Shown piece after piece: positions 55,793 through 62,857 of a stretch of DNA of 64,000 nucleotides. Every line of letters starts with the position of its first letter. The stretch's first letter is position 1. A model generated the notes under the pieces. That model made no database searches. It saw nothing but the letters and a program-made list of their open reading frames with translations, and was not told the DNA's origin. Source of the stretch: AC-51 sp963749895 (GTDB lineage Bacteria > Actinomycetota > UBA4738 > HRBIN12); contig CAVVOG010000001.1 of the NCBI GenBank assembly GCA_963749895.1, positions 248,001 through 312,000 of the forward strand. Direction: 5' to 3'. The position numbers and the translations under genes are program-made.

Positions 55793-57237
55793 AGCACCAC
55801 CGCCTCCTCACCCGGCACCTCGAACACCACGGCCGTCCCACCGCCCGTCGTCTCCTCGATCCAGATACGCCCACCGTGCGCGGTCACGATCGCCTTCGCG
55901 ATCGCGAGCCCCAATCCGGTCCCGGCGGACTCGGGGCTCTCACGGCCGCGGTAGAAGGCCTCGAACACCTTCTCATGCTCCTCCCGGGCGATCCCCGGGC
56001 CTTCGTCGCTCACCCGCACACGGACGCCCTCGGCGGTCGGCCCGACCCGCACGCGGATCGTTCCGCGGGCGGGCGAGTGACGGGCGGCGTTCTCCAGGAG
56101 GTTCGTCAAGACCTGATCGAGCTGCACCGGGTCGGCGGGTACCTCTGGAAGATCGTCGTCGATCAGGAGCTCGACGCCGACGTCACCCGCGCGCAGCTGC
56201 GGTCGAAGGCGCGCGACCACCGCCTCTGCGATCTCGTCCACCGCCGTCGGTGCTCGACGAGGGATCAGCGCGCCCGCGCGGATCTTGGCCAGGTCGAGGA
56301 TGTTGCCCACGAGGCGGTTCAGGCGATCGGTCTCCTCCAGGATCGTCGTCAGGAGCTCACGCTCCTGGGCTTCGTCGTGACGGACCTCGTGATCGAGCAG
56401 GCTCGTCACGCCCGCCTTGATCGAGGCGAGCGGCGTCCGCAGATCGTGCGTCACCGACGAGAACATGGCGGCGCGCAGTTGGTTCGTCTCGGCGTCGAGC
56501 TGCGCGAGGCGTGCCCGCGCTTCCAGACGGGCCCGGTCGAGCGCCGCCGCCGCCTGGCGGGTGGCGGCCTCCAGCAGGAACCGCTCGTCACGCGTGAACG
56601 CACGGGCGCCGGGCGGGCGCTCGGCCACCAGCGTCCCGAGTGGGATGTCGGCCACGACGAGGGGCACGACCTCGCTGGGCCCCCCTCGCGCTCGGCCGTC
56701 GACGGCCGCGTGCGCCTCCATCGGCTGCCCGTCGAGCGTGACCTGCACGTGGCAGGCAGCCAGCCCGAGCGGCTCGAGGAGCGCATGGATGAAGTCGTCC
56801 AGCACCCGGTCGGGCAGATCGCCCGAGAGCAGGCTCGATGACAGGAGGGCCAGCAGGCGGGCCTCACGCTCCCGCCTGGCGGCGCGGTCTCGCTCGTCGG
56901 CCGCGTTGCCCACCACGAGCCCCACGACCACCGCGATCGCCAGGAAGACGACGGCCGCGACGACGTCGCGCTGGTCGTCGAAGCGAAGGGCGAAGTCCGG
57001 CTCCTCGACCATCGGCAGGAGCACCGAGGCCAGGACCGCCGCGATCACGCCCCCCCAGAGGCCGCCGGTCACCGCGGCGATCGTGACGGCGAGCATGAAG
57101 ATCGCGACCCCGCTCGCGGCGCCCAACTCCTGGGTGAGCAGCGCGAGCGACAGCGCGAGCAGCGTCGCCAGCAGACCCGCCGCCAGGCCACGCAGGCTCA
57201 GCCGGCCCCACCGTTCTTCGGGGTGCTCCTCGATCAC
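55789..57237 (-). CDS. KdpD-like sensor histidine kinase, without the N-terminal Usp/KdpD domain
   Basis: 482 residues. Four membrane helices of the KdpD-type DUF4118 cluster (about 15-110) are followed by a GAF-like domain (140-250), then HisKA with H-box SSVTHDLRTPLASIKAG and HATPase with NLLENAARHSP, DEGPGI and GTGLGLAIAKAIV. The N-terminal cytoplasmic ATP-binding part of E. coli KdpD is absent, so sensing must differ. The GTG at 57237 faces an intergenic region with repeats. It is the first gene of kdpD-kdpE-kimA. Confidence 0.9.
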   Translation of the reverse strand: MIEEHPEERWGRLSLRGLAAGLLATLLALSLALLTQELGAASGVAIFMLAVTIAAVTGGLWGGVIAAVLASVLLPMVEEPDFALRFDDQRDVVAAVVFLAIAVVVGLVVGNAADERDRAARREREARLLALLSSSLLSGDLPDRVLDDFIHALLEPLGLAACHVQVTLDGQPMEAHAAVDGRARGGPSEVVPLVVADIPLGTLVAERPPGARAFTRDERFLLEAATRQAAAALDRARLEARARLAQLDAETNQLRAAMFSSVTHDLRTPLASIKAGVTSLLDHEVRHDEAQERELLTTILEETDRLNRLVGNILDLAKIRAGALIPRRAPTAVDEIAEAVVARLRPQLRAGDVGVELLIDDDLPEVPADPVQLDQVLTNLLENAARHSPARGTIRVRVGPTAEGVRVRVSDEGPGIAREEHEKVFEAFYRGRESPESAGTGLGLAIAKAIVTAHGGRIWIEETTGGGTAVVFEVPGEEAVVL

Positions 57238-57283
57238 GCGGACACGCTACCCCCCGCTCCGCCCAGGTTCACGGTGCCCGCGT

Positions 57284-57334
57284 CTTCACGCATCCTTCAC
57301 GCGGTCGAGGCGTTCCTTCACACCCCTCTCACGC
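57284..57334 (-). promoter_or_regulatory. Candidate KdpE-type operator: four octamer direct repeats
   Basis: On plus, octamers CTTCACGC (57284-57291), CTTCACGC (57295-57302), CTTCACAC (57316-57323) and TCTCACGC (57327-57334) start 11, 21 and 11 bases apart. Two pairs with 11-base period is the usual binding pattern of OmpR/PhoB-type regulators. The nearest copy is 46 bases upstream of the KdpD-like gene. Assigned by eye. Confidence 0.5.
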
Positions 57335-57453
57335 GCACTCGTCGATGCTCCCCCGTGGAAAGAGGTTTCCGCTCGCGCGGTGCGAGGCCGTCACCCCCGC
57401 GAACCGCAAGGCGGAACGATGGAACGATCGACCACTTTCCTCCGAGCCCGTCA

Positions 57454-57487
57454 CGAGGCCGGTGGCTCCCTCCAGCCGCCGGCCTCG
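57454..57487. promoter_or_regulatory. Long palindrome upstream of ceoB
   Basis: A 14-bp inverted repeat, CGAGGCCGGTGGCT (57454-57467) against 57474-57487, with one T/G mismatch that would be a wobble in RNA, and a six-base loop. No T run follows. It lies 65 bases before the ceoB start, upstream of the likely promoter, so it may be a protein-binding site or a terminator rather than part of the ceoB leader. Confidence 0.4.
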
Positions 57488-57517
57488 AGACATGTATGGG
57501 ACATCCCTCCGATCCTC

Positions 57518-57546
57518 ATGTCATCCGTGGAACCTCGCGGTAGCCT
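57518..57546 (+). promoter_or_regulatory. Candidate ceoB promoter giving a leaderless transcript
   Basis: ATGTCA (57518-57523) and TAGCCT (57541-57546) are 17 bases apart, and the -10 element ends six bases before ATG 57553. No ribosome binding site is seen, which fits a leaderless start, common in actinobacteria. Confidence 0.4.
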
Positions 57547-57552
57547 CCCGAC

Positions 57553-58218
57553 ATGCATGTCGTGATCATGGGCTGTGGCCGTGTCGGTCTGCAGCTGACC
57601 GTGGAGCTGTGCAAGCTGGGCCATGACGTCGCCATCATCGACAAGAACCCCAGCGCCTTCGACAAGCTGCCGCCCGGCTTCGTCGCGAAGACGATCGTCG
57701 GGCTCGGGTTCGATCAGGAGGTCCTCGAGGAGGCGGGCATCCAGGAGGCCGACGCGTTCATCGCGGTCTCCTCGGGCGACAACTCGAACATCGTCTCGGC
57801 GCGCGTCGCTCTCGAGCACTACCACGTGCCCAGGGTGATCGCGCGGATCTACGACCCACGGCGCGCCGAGATCTACCAACGGCTCAACATCCCGACCGTC
57901 GCCACGACGAAGTGGGGCGTGAAGCAGATCCAGCTGATGCTGTTCCACGATCGTGAGGAGATCCGCGAATCGCTGGGCGGGGGTGACCTGTTGCGGCTAC
58001 GCGTCCCCATCACAGGGCACCTCGTCGGCAAGCACGTGAACGAGCTGAACGTCGACGGGAAGGTGCTCGTCGCCGGGGTCTCCCGGGGCGGCGGCGGGTT
58101 CATCCCGACCGCGGGCAGCACGCTGCAAGAAGGGGACTTCCTCGTCGTCATGCTCGCGAAGGACGGCATGGACCTGTTCGACGCGGCGATCGCGGCGCCC
58201 GCCGGGGAGCACCACTGA
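57553..58218 (+). CDS. ceoB: TrkA family K+ transport regulatory protein (CeoB-like)
   Basis: 221 residues. An RCK N domain binds NAD/ATP (VVIMGCGRVGLQLTVELCKLGHDVAIID), and an RCK C domain covers about 140-215 (LLRLRVPITGHLVGKHVNEL). TrkA-type proteins gate K+ channels or symporters by sensing nucleotides. It overlaps ceoC by one base and mirrors the ceoB-ceoC pair of Mycobacterium, which lies beside an APC permease as here. No TrkH/TrkG channel is in the window. Confidence 0.9.
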   Translation: MHVVIMGCGRVGLQLTVELCKLGHDVAIIDKNPSAFDKLPPGFVAKTIVGLGFDQEVLEEAGIQEADAFIAVSSGDNSNIVSARVALEHYHVPRVIARIYDPRRAEIYQRLNIPTVATTKWGVKQIQLMLFHDREEIRESLGGGDLLRLRVPITGHLVGKHVNELNVDGKVLVAGVSRGGGGFIPTAGSTLQEGDFLVVMLAKDGMDLFDAAIAAPAGEHH

Positions 58219-58883
58219 TGAAGGTCGTCGTCACCGGTGGAGGCGCGATCGGGCGACACCTGTCGGCGGACCTGCACGAGCGGGGACACGACGTCACGCT
58301 GATCGAACAGGATCGCGCGACGGTCGAAGACCTCCGTGAGGAGGTGCCCGACGTCAACGTGATGCTCGGTGACGCGTGCGAGCCGTGGGTCCTCGAGGCC
58401 GCACAGCTCTCACAGGCAGACGTCGTCGTGGCGGCGACCGGCGACGACGAGGACAACCTCGTCACGTCGCTCCTCGCGAAGCAGGAGTTCGGCGTGCCGC
58501 GCACCCTGGCGCGGGTGAACCACCCGAAGAACGAGTGGCTGTTCACCGAGCAGTGGGGGGTCGACCAGGCGGTCTCGCCTCCGCACATGCTCACGGCGAT
58601 GGTCGAGGAGGCCGTGACGACCGGTGACCTCGTCCAGCTGCTCCGACTCGAGGGGGGACGGATCTCGATCGTCGAGATGAAGCTCACGGAGGACTCGCCG
58701 GCGTCCGGCAAGCCTCTCTACGAACTCCGGCTCCCGCCCGATTCCGCCGTGGTCGCCGTGCTGCGCGAGGGTCACGTCGTGATCCCTCAGCCGGAGACGA
58801 CCCTGGGACCGGGTGACGAGCTCGTCGCCATAGCCGGACCCGACTCGGAGCGAGCCCTTCGCGACGCGATCGTCGGCGCCTGA
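58218..58883 (+). CDS. ceoC: TrkA family K+ transport regulatory protein (CeoC-like)
   Basis: 221 residues, the second RCK protein of the pair. RCK N: VVVTGGGAIGRHLSADLHERGHDVTLIEQD, with GDACEPWVLEAA and AATGDDEDNLVTSLLA; RCK C follows from about 140 (ISIVEMKLTEDSPASGKPL). The first gene's stop TGA shares a base with its ATG. The pair likely forms a mixed RCK ring controlling a K+ uptake system, possibly the KimA-like protein across the divergent region. Confidence 0.9.
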   Translation: MKVVVTGGGAIGRHLSADLHERGHDVTLIEQDRATVEDLREEVPDVNVMLGDACEPWVLEAAQLSQADVVVAATGDDEDNLVTSLLAKQEFGVPRTLARVNHPKNEWLFTEQWGVDQAVSPPHMLTAMVEEAVTTGDLVQLLRLEGGRISIVEMKLTEDSPASGKPLYELRLPPDSAVVAVLREGHVVIPQPETTLGPGDELVAIAGPDSERALRDAIVGA

Positions 58884-58899
58884 GCCCGGCGGCAGTGTC

Positions 58900-59259
58900 T
58901 CAGGCGGTGAACTCGAGCTGTGGGTTCATCATCTGGCGCGAGCCCTTCTGCTCGGCCAAGACGCCTTCGAGCACGACCTTCGTCCCCAGACCGAGACCCC
59001 CGATCGCACGCCGACCCGTGAACCGCACGACGATCTCGCCCGTGCCGTCCGCCACGATCGCCTCGAGCGCCTCGTTGTCCTTCATCGGGAACACGGTGAG
59101 ACGCCGGATCTGCCCCGCCAGGCGCACGCGCTGACGCGAGGGAGCATCGGCGATGGGCGTCACCCCCGGGACCGTGGCCGCCCAGTCGCGCACCTCGCCC
59201 GCCAGTCTGGCCTCATCGGTCTCGGTGAGGCGATCGAAGAGCCGCCTGAGCGCGCCCAT
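58900..59259 (-). CDS. OB-fold nucleic acid-binding domain protein
   Basis: 119 residues. An N-terminal helix (ALRRLFDRLTETDEARLAG) leads into an OB fold (RQRVRLAGQIRRLTVFPM, VADGTGEIVVRFTGRRAIGGLG, VVLEGVL). The gene next to ceoBC in mycobacteria (Rv2694c type) is of this kind. DNA or RNA binding is likely from the fold; no specific role is known. It converges with ceoC (16 bases between ends) and lies 38 bases after the pyrophosphatase gene starts to end, on the same strand. Confidence 0.82.
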   Translation of the reverse strand: MGALRRLFDRLTETDEARLAGEVRDWAATVPGVTPIADAPSRQRVRLAGQIRRLTVFPMKDNEALEAIVADGTGEIVVRFTGRRAIGGLGLGTKVVLEGVLAEQKGSRQMMNPQLEFTA

Positions 59260-59297
59260 GTCCGCGCCAGCCTATCTCCCGCTCGAAGCCCGGCGGC

Positions 59298-61592
59298 TCA
59301 CGCCTCGGCTCGCGCCCGCTCCTGCGCCTTGATCTCCTCGCCGAGCTCGGACTTGCGAGCCTTCGACACCCAGATCGACGCGGCGAGGACGACCGCTGCG
59401 ACGAGCCCGATCGCCACGCGCACGGCCGTGTCCTCCGCGTACTCGACCACGAGCGGGGCGATCAGGAGCGCAACCAGGTTCATCACCTTGATCAACGGGT
59501 TCAACGCCGGACCGGCGGTGTCCTTGAAGGGGTCGCCGACCGTGTCGCCGATCACGGCGGCCTTGTGGCTGTCCGAGCCCTTGCCGCCGAAGTTCCCCTC
59601 CTCGATGTACTTCTTCGCGTTGTCCCAAGCGCCGCCCGAGTTCGACAGCATCACCGCCATCAACTGACCGGTGACGATCGCGCCGGCCAAGAATCCTCCG
59701 AGCGCCTCCTCCTTCAGCAGGAACCCGGCGATGATCGGCGACAGGACGGCGAGCAGACCCGGCGTCAACAGTTCGCGGAGCGAGGTCTTCGTGCAGATGT
59801 CGACCACCCGCGCGTAGTCGGGCTTCACGGAGTAGTCCATGATCCCGGGGTTGTCGCGGAACTGGTTGCGGACCTCGACCACTACCTGGGCGGCAGCGCG
59901 GCCCACGGCGCGGATCGCGAGGGACGAGAACAGGAACGCGATCGTGCCGCCGGCGAGCAGCCCGACGAGCACGTCGGGCTGATCGATCCGGATCCCCTGG
60001 AAGTCGAACCCGGCGGCCTTGAGGGCCTCTTCGAACGAACCGAACAGCGAGGTCGCCGCGATCACCGCGGTCGCGATCGCCATCCCCTTCGTGATCGCCT
60101 TCGTCGAGTTCCCGACGGCGTCGAGTCCGCCCAGGATCTCAGCGGGGCGACCCTCGAACTCTCCCGACATCTCGGCGATGCCCTGCGCGTTGTCCGAGAT
60201 CGGGCCGTAGGTGTCCATCGAGACCACCACGCCCACCGTCGTCAGCATGCCCATACCGGTGAGCGCGATGAAGTACAGGCGCTCGGCGAACAGGTTCCCG
60301 GAGTCGGGGTCCGCGAGCAGGAAGGCGGTCATGATCGAGCCGGCGATCACGAGGGCCGCCCACACGGCCGACTCGAGGCCGACCGAGAACCCGGAGAGGA
60401 TCGTCGTCGCCGGTCCGGTGACCGTCGACTCCGCGACCTCCTGCACCGGCTTGAACTTGGTGTCGGTGAAGTACTGGGTGAGCACCTGGATCACGGAGGC
60501 GAGGATCAGCCCGACGACCACGGCCGCGCCGGGGCGCCAGCTGTCCATGTAGACGACCGAGATGATGCCGACCGCGATCGCCGACAGCAGGGCCGAGACG
60601 AAGAACCCACGGTTGATCGCCTTCATACCGTGCTCGGTCTCCGAGCGCGGCGTCACGGACATGATGCCGACGATCGACGTGATGACGCCGACCGCCCGCA
60701 CGAACAGCGGGAACATCACCCCGGCGATCGCCCCGATCTCGGAGCCCGTGAACGCCGCCGCGCCCAGGATCAGCGAGGCGACGAGGGTCACCTCGTAGGA
60801 CTCGAACAGGTCTGCTGCCATCCCGGCGCAGTCTCCGACGTTGTCGCCCACGTTGTCGGCGATCGTCGCCGCGTTGCGCGGGTCGTCCTCGGGGATCCCC
60901 ACCTCGATCTTGCCGACGAGGTCCGCGCCCACGTCCGCCGCCTTCGTGAAGATCCCGCCGCCGACCCGCATGAACATCGCGAGCAGCGCGCCGCCGAACC
61001 CGAACCCGACCAGCACGCTGGTCGCGTCGCCCTTGAAGATCAGGAGGATCAGGGTCGCGCCGAACAGGCCGAGACCGACCGTGAACATCCCCGCCACGCC
61101 ACCGGCCCGGAAGGCGATCGTGAGGGCTTTCCGGAGTCCTGTCTCGCGAGCGGCGTTCGCCGTGCGGACGTTGGCGCGCACGGCGAGCCACATGCCCGCG
61201 TATCCCGTGAGCATCGACGCACCCGCGCCCAGGAGGAACGCGAGCGAACGTCCGACGCGGATCGACAGGGACGGGGACATCCCCAGCAGGGACGTCGTCA
61301 CCGAGTCCGATACGGGGAGCACGAAGAACAGCGCCACCGCGAGGATCGCCAGGAAGACCCCGAGGGTGCGGAACTGCCGGCTCAGGTAGGCCTTCGCGCC
61401 CTCCTGGATCGACTTCGCGATCTCCCTCATCTTCTCGGTGCCCTCGGGCTCGGACAGCACCGCCTTGACCAGGTACCAGGCGAAGAGCAGCGCGACGAGC
61501 GAGATCCCGAGCACCATCCAGAGCATCGTGTTCTCGAACGAGCCGAACACGACCTCGAGCGGCCCGTCCTCCTGGGCAAGCCAGCCGATCAT
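59298..61592 (-). CDS. hppA: Membrane H+-translocating pyrophosphatase, K+-independent type
   Basis: Hydrolyses PPi and pumps protons outward. 764 residues with about 16 membrane helices. The catalytic loop GADLVGKIEVGIPEDDPRN followed by NVGDNVGDCAGMAADLFE, and SDSHKAAVIGDTVGDPFKD, are invariant features. In GNSTKAITKG the Lys498 and Thr501 mark the K+-independent class, where Ala and Gly are found in K+-dependent enzymes. An AGGAGG precedes the ATG. It conserves energy from PPi and may support the nearby antiporter. Confidence 0.96.
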   Translation of the reverse strand: MIGWLAQEDGPLEVVFGSFENTMLWMVLGISLVALLFAWYLVKAVLSEPEGTEKMREIAKSIQEGAKAYLSRQFRTLGVFLAILAVALFFVLPVSDSVTTSLLGMSPSLSIRVGRSLAFLLGAGASMLTGYAGMWLAVRANVRTANAARETGLRKALTIAFRAGGVAGMFTVGLGLFGATLILLIFKGDATSVLVGFGFGGALLAMFMRVGGGIFTKAADVGADLVGKIEVGIPEDDPRNAATIADNVGDNVGDCAGMAADLFESYEVTLVASLILGAAAFTGSEIGAIAGVMFPLFVRAVGVITSIVGIMSVTPRSETEHGMKAINRGFFVSALLSAIAVGIISVVYMDSWRPGAAVVVGLILASVIQVLTQYFTDTKFKPVQEVAESTVTGPATTILSGFSVGLESAVWAALVIAGSIMTAFLLADPDSGNLFAERLYFIALTGMGMLTTVGVVVSMDTYGPISDNAQGIAEMSGEFEGRPAEILGGLDAVGNSTKAITKGMAIATAVIAATSLFGSFEEALKAAGFDFQGIRIDQPDVLVGLLAGGTIAFLFSSLAIRAVGRAAAQVVVEVRNQFRDNPGIMDYSVKPDYARVVDICTKTSLRELLTPGLLAVLSPIIAGFLLKEEALGGFLAGAIVTGQLMAVMLSNSGGAWDNAKKYIEEGNFGGKGSDSHKAAVIGDTVGDPFKDTAGPALNPLIKVMNLVALLIAPLVVEYAEDTAVRVAIGLVAAVVLAASIWVSKARKSELGEEIKAQERARAEA

Positions 61593-61899
61593 CGAACCTC
61601 CTGCGTGGGTTGTTTGGAAGCCTCTCTCCCCCCGGCCGGACCGGCGCGGGACCGGTGAAGGATACCGGAGGCGGCTGGCCCCCGACCCTGCGATCCGGCC
61701 CCTGACCTGCGTACTCGGTTGGAGCCTCGAGCCGATCGCGAGACCGAGCGAACGCGACCAGCACGCCGGCGATCATGCCCGAGAGGAGGTCGACCAGCAG
61801 GTACCGGCGGTGACCCTTCACGGAGCACCGGATGGGCTCGAAGGTGAGCGTCGAGAAGGTCGCGAAGCATCTTAGGAACCCCGGGAACCGGACCACGAC
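61593..61899. other. Region between mnhG and hppA with a coding-like stretch on minus
   Basis: From GTG 61896, three bases after the mnhG stop, a minus frame reads MVRFPGFLRCFATFSTLTF.., with KGHRRYLLVDLLSGMIAG and a short membrane-like segment, and third positions stay GC-rich for about 50 codons (to near 61740). It then loses coding character without a stop. It may be a small gene ended by a frameshift, or a remnant. Near hppA a TATCCT (61664-61659) could be its -10 element. Confidence 0.3.
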
Positions 61900-62262
61900 C
61901 TAGGGCTGCGTCGCGTCCGACCCCGACGACGAGCCGGCATCAGGGGGTCTTCGCCCGAGCTCGTCCACCACCGAGCCTTCCCACATCGGTGCCCCGCTCC
62001 GATAGGCGGCACGACCGATCACGTGCGCGGCGACCGGGGCGGTCGCGAACTGGAACACGATCGCGAGCACCAGCTTCGCGTCGGTGACGACGCCGTCGGT
62101 CACGAGGGCCGTGCCCGCGAACACGAGCGCCACCCCGAGGCTCGCCGCCTTCGTTCCGGCCTGGAGCCTGCCGAACACGTCCGGCAGGCGAACGACCCCG
62201 ATCGCGGCCAGGAGCATCAACGCGGCCCCTGCCAGCCACATCGCCGCGGCGAGTGCACTCAT
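61900..62262 (-). CDS. mnhG: Mrp-type Na+/H+ antiporter subunit G
   Basis: 120 residues, three membrane helices (WLAGAALMLLAAIGV, LGVALVFAGTALV, LVLAIVFQFATAPVAAH). RLPDVFGRLQAGTKAASLG is the family signature. A polar Ser/Asp-rich tail ends it. It is a subunit of the multi-protein Mrp complex. The ATG 62262 overlaps the mnhF stop by four bases (ATGA). Confidence 0.93.
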   Translation of the reverse strand: MSALAAAMWLAGAALMLLAAIGVVRLPDVFGRLQAGTKAASLGVALVFAGTALVTDGVVTDAKLVLAIVFQFATAPVAAHVIGRAAYRSGAPMWEGSVVDELGRRPPDAGSSSGSDATQP

Positions 62263-62528
62263 CGGCGCTCTCCCCGGTCGAGCAACCTCGCCAGCGCCAC
62301 GGTGGCGAGGAATCCGAGCAGCGTCACGATCAGCACGCCGTCGAGGAGAGGCGGAGCGTCGGCCCGCACCGAGAGCAGGGCGAACGACGCCACGAGCGCG
62401 AACAGGCACACATCGGCGGCCGCGGCGCGGTCTGCGGCCGTCGGACCGATCGCGACCCGCACCACGGCGACGAGGAACGCGAGCGCGAGCATCGCGAGCG
62501 CGACGTCGAGGATCAGCGAAGCACCCAC
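62259..62528 (-). CDS. mnhF: Mrp-type Na+/H+ antiporter subunit F
   Basis: 89 residues with three membrane helices; RVAIGPTAADRAAAADV and the following strand fit MrpF (the GPT..DR motif). GTG 62528 overlaps the mnhE stop by 16 bases. It sits in the fixed order D-E-F-G of Mrp operons. Confidence 0.9.
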   Translation of the reverse strand: MGASLILDVALAMLALAFLVAVVRVAIGPTAADRAAAADVCLFALVASFALLSVRADAPPLLDGVLIVTLLGFLATVALARLLDRGERR

Positions 62529-62857
62529 AGGAGCCTCCCTTCGAGTCGGCGCACGTTCGCGCGGACGTCGTCCGACGTGCCGATGTGCAGGGCGTGCACG
62601 TACACGGTGGTGCGGTCGTCGGAGATCTCGAGCGTGAGGGTGCCGGGGGTGAACGAGATCAGGTTCGAGAGGATCACGAGCTCCACGTCGGTCAGCTCCC
62701 GGATCGGGCACGCGACGATGCCCGGACGCGCGTAATGCGTCGGCGTCAGCACCTCCCACCCCACCAGGGCGTTCGCGCGAACCAGGTCCCAGACGTAGGA
62801 CACGAAGAACCGGGCGAGCCGCCCGGGCCGGAGCAACACGCGGGCGACGGCGATCAC
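62513..62857 (-). CDS. mnhE: Mrp-type Na+/H+ antiporter subunit E
   Basis: 114 residues, shorter than many MrpE. RANALVGWEVLTPTHYARPGI, LTDVELVILSNLISFTPGTL and the C-terminal YVHALHIG (with the DDVRANVRRLEGRLL helix) are typical. The GTG at 62857 overlaps the mnhD stop by four bases (GTGA). Shortening is at the N-terminus, where one membrane helix of the family may be missing. Confidence 0.88.
   Translation of the reverse strand: MIAVARVLLRPGRLARFFVSYVWDLVRANALVGWEVLTPTHYARPGIVACPIRELTDVELVILSNLISFTPGTLTLEISDDRTTVYVHALHIGTSDDVRANVRRLEGRLLWVLR

Noticed and set aside
57238..57552. A c-di-AMP (ydaO/yuaA) riboswitch, as seen upstream of kimA in Bacillus
   Set aside because: The conserved GGGGAA and GGTGAAT-type blocks were not found on either strand; hairpins there do not match the consensus.
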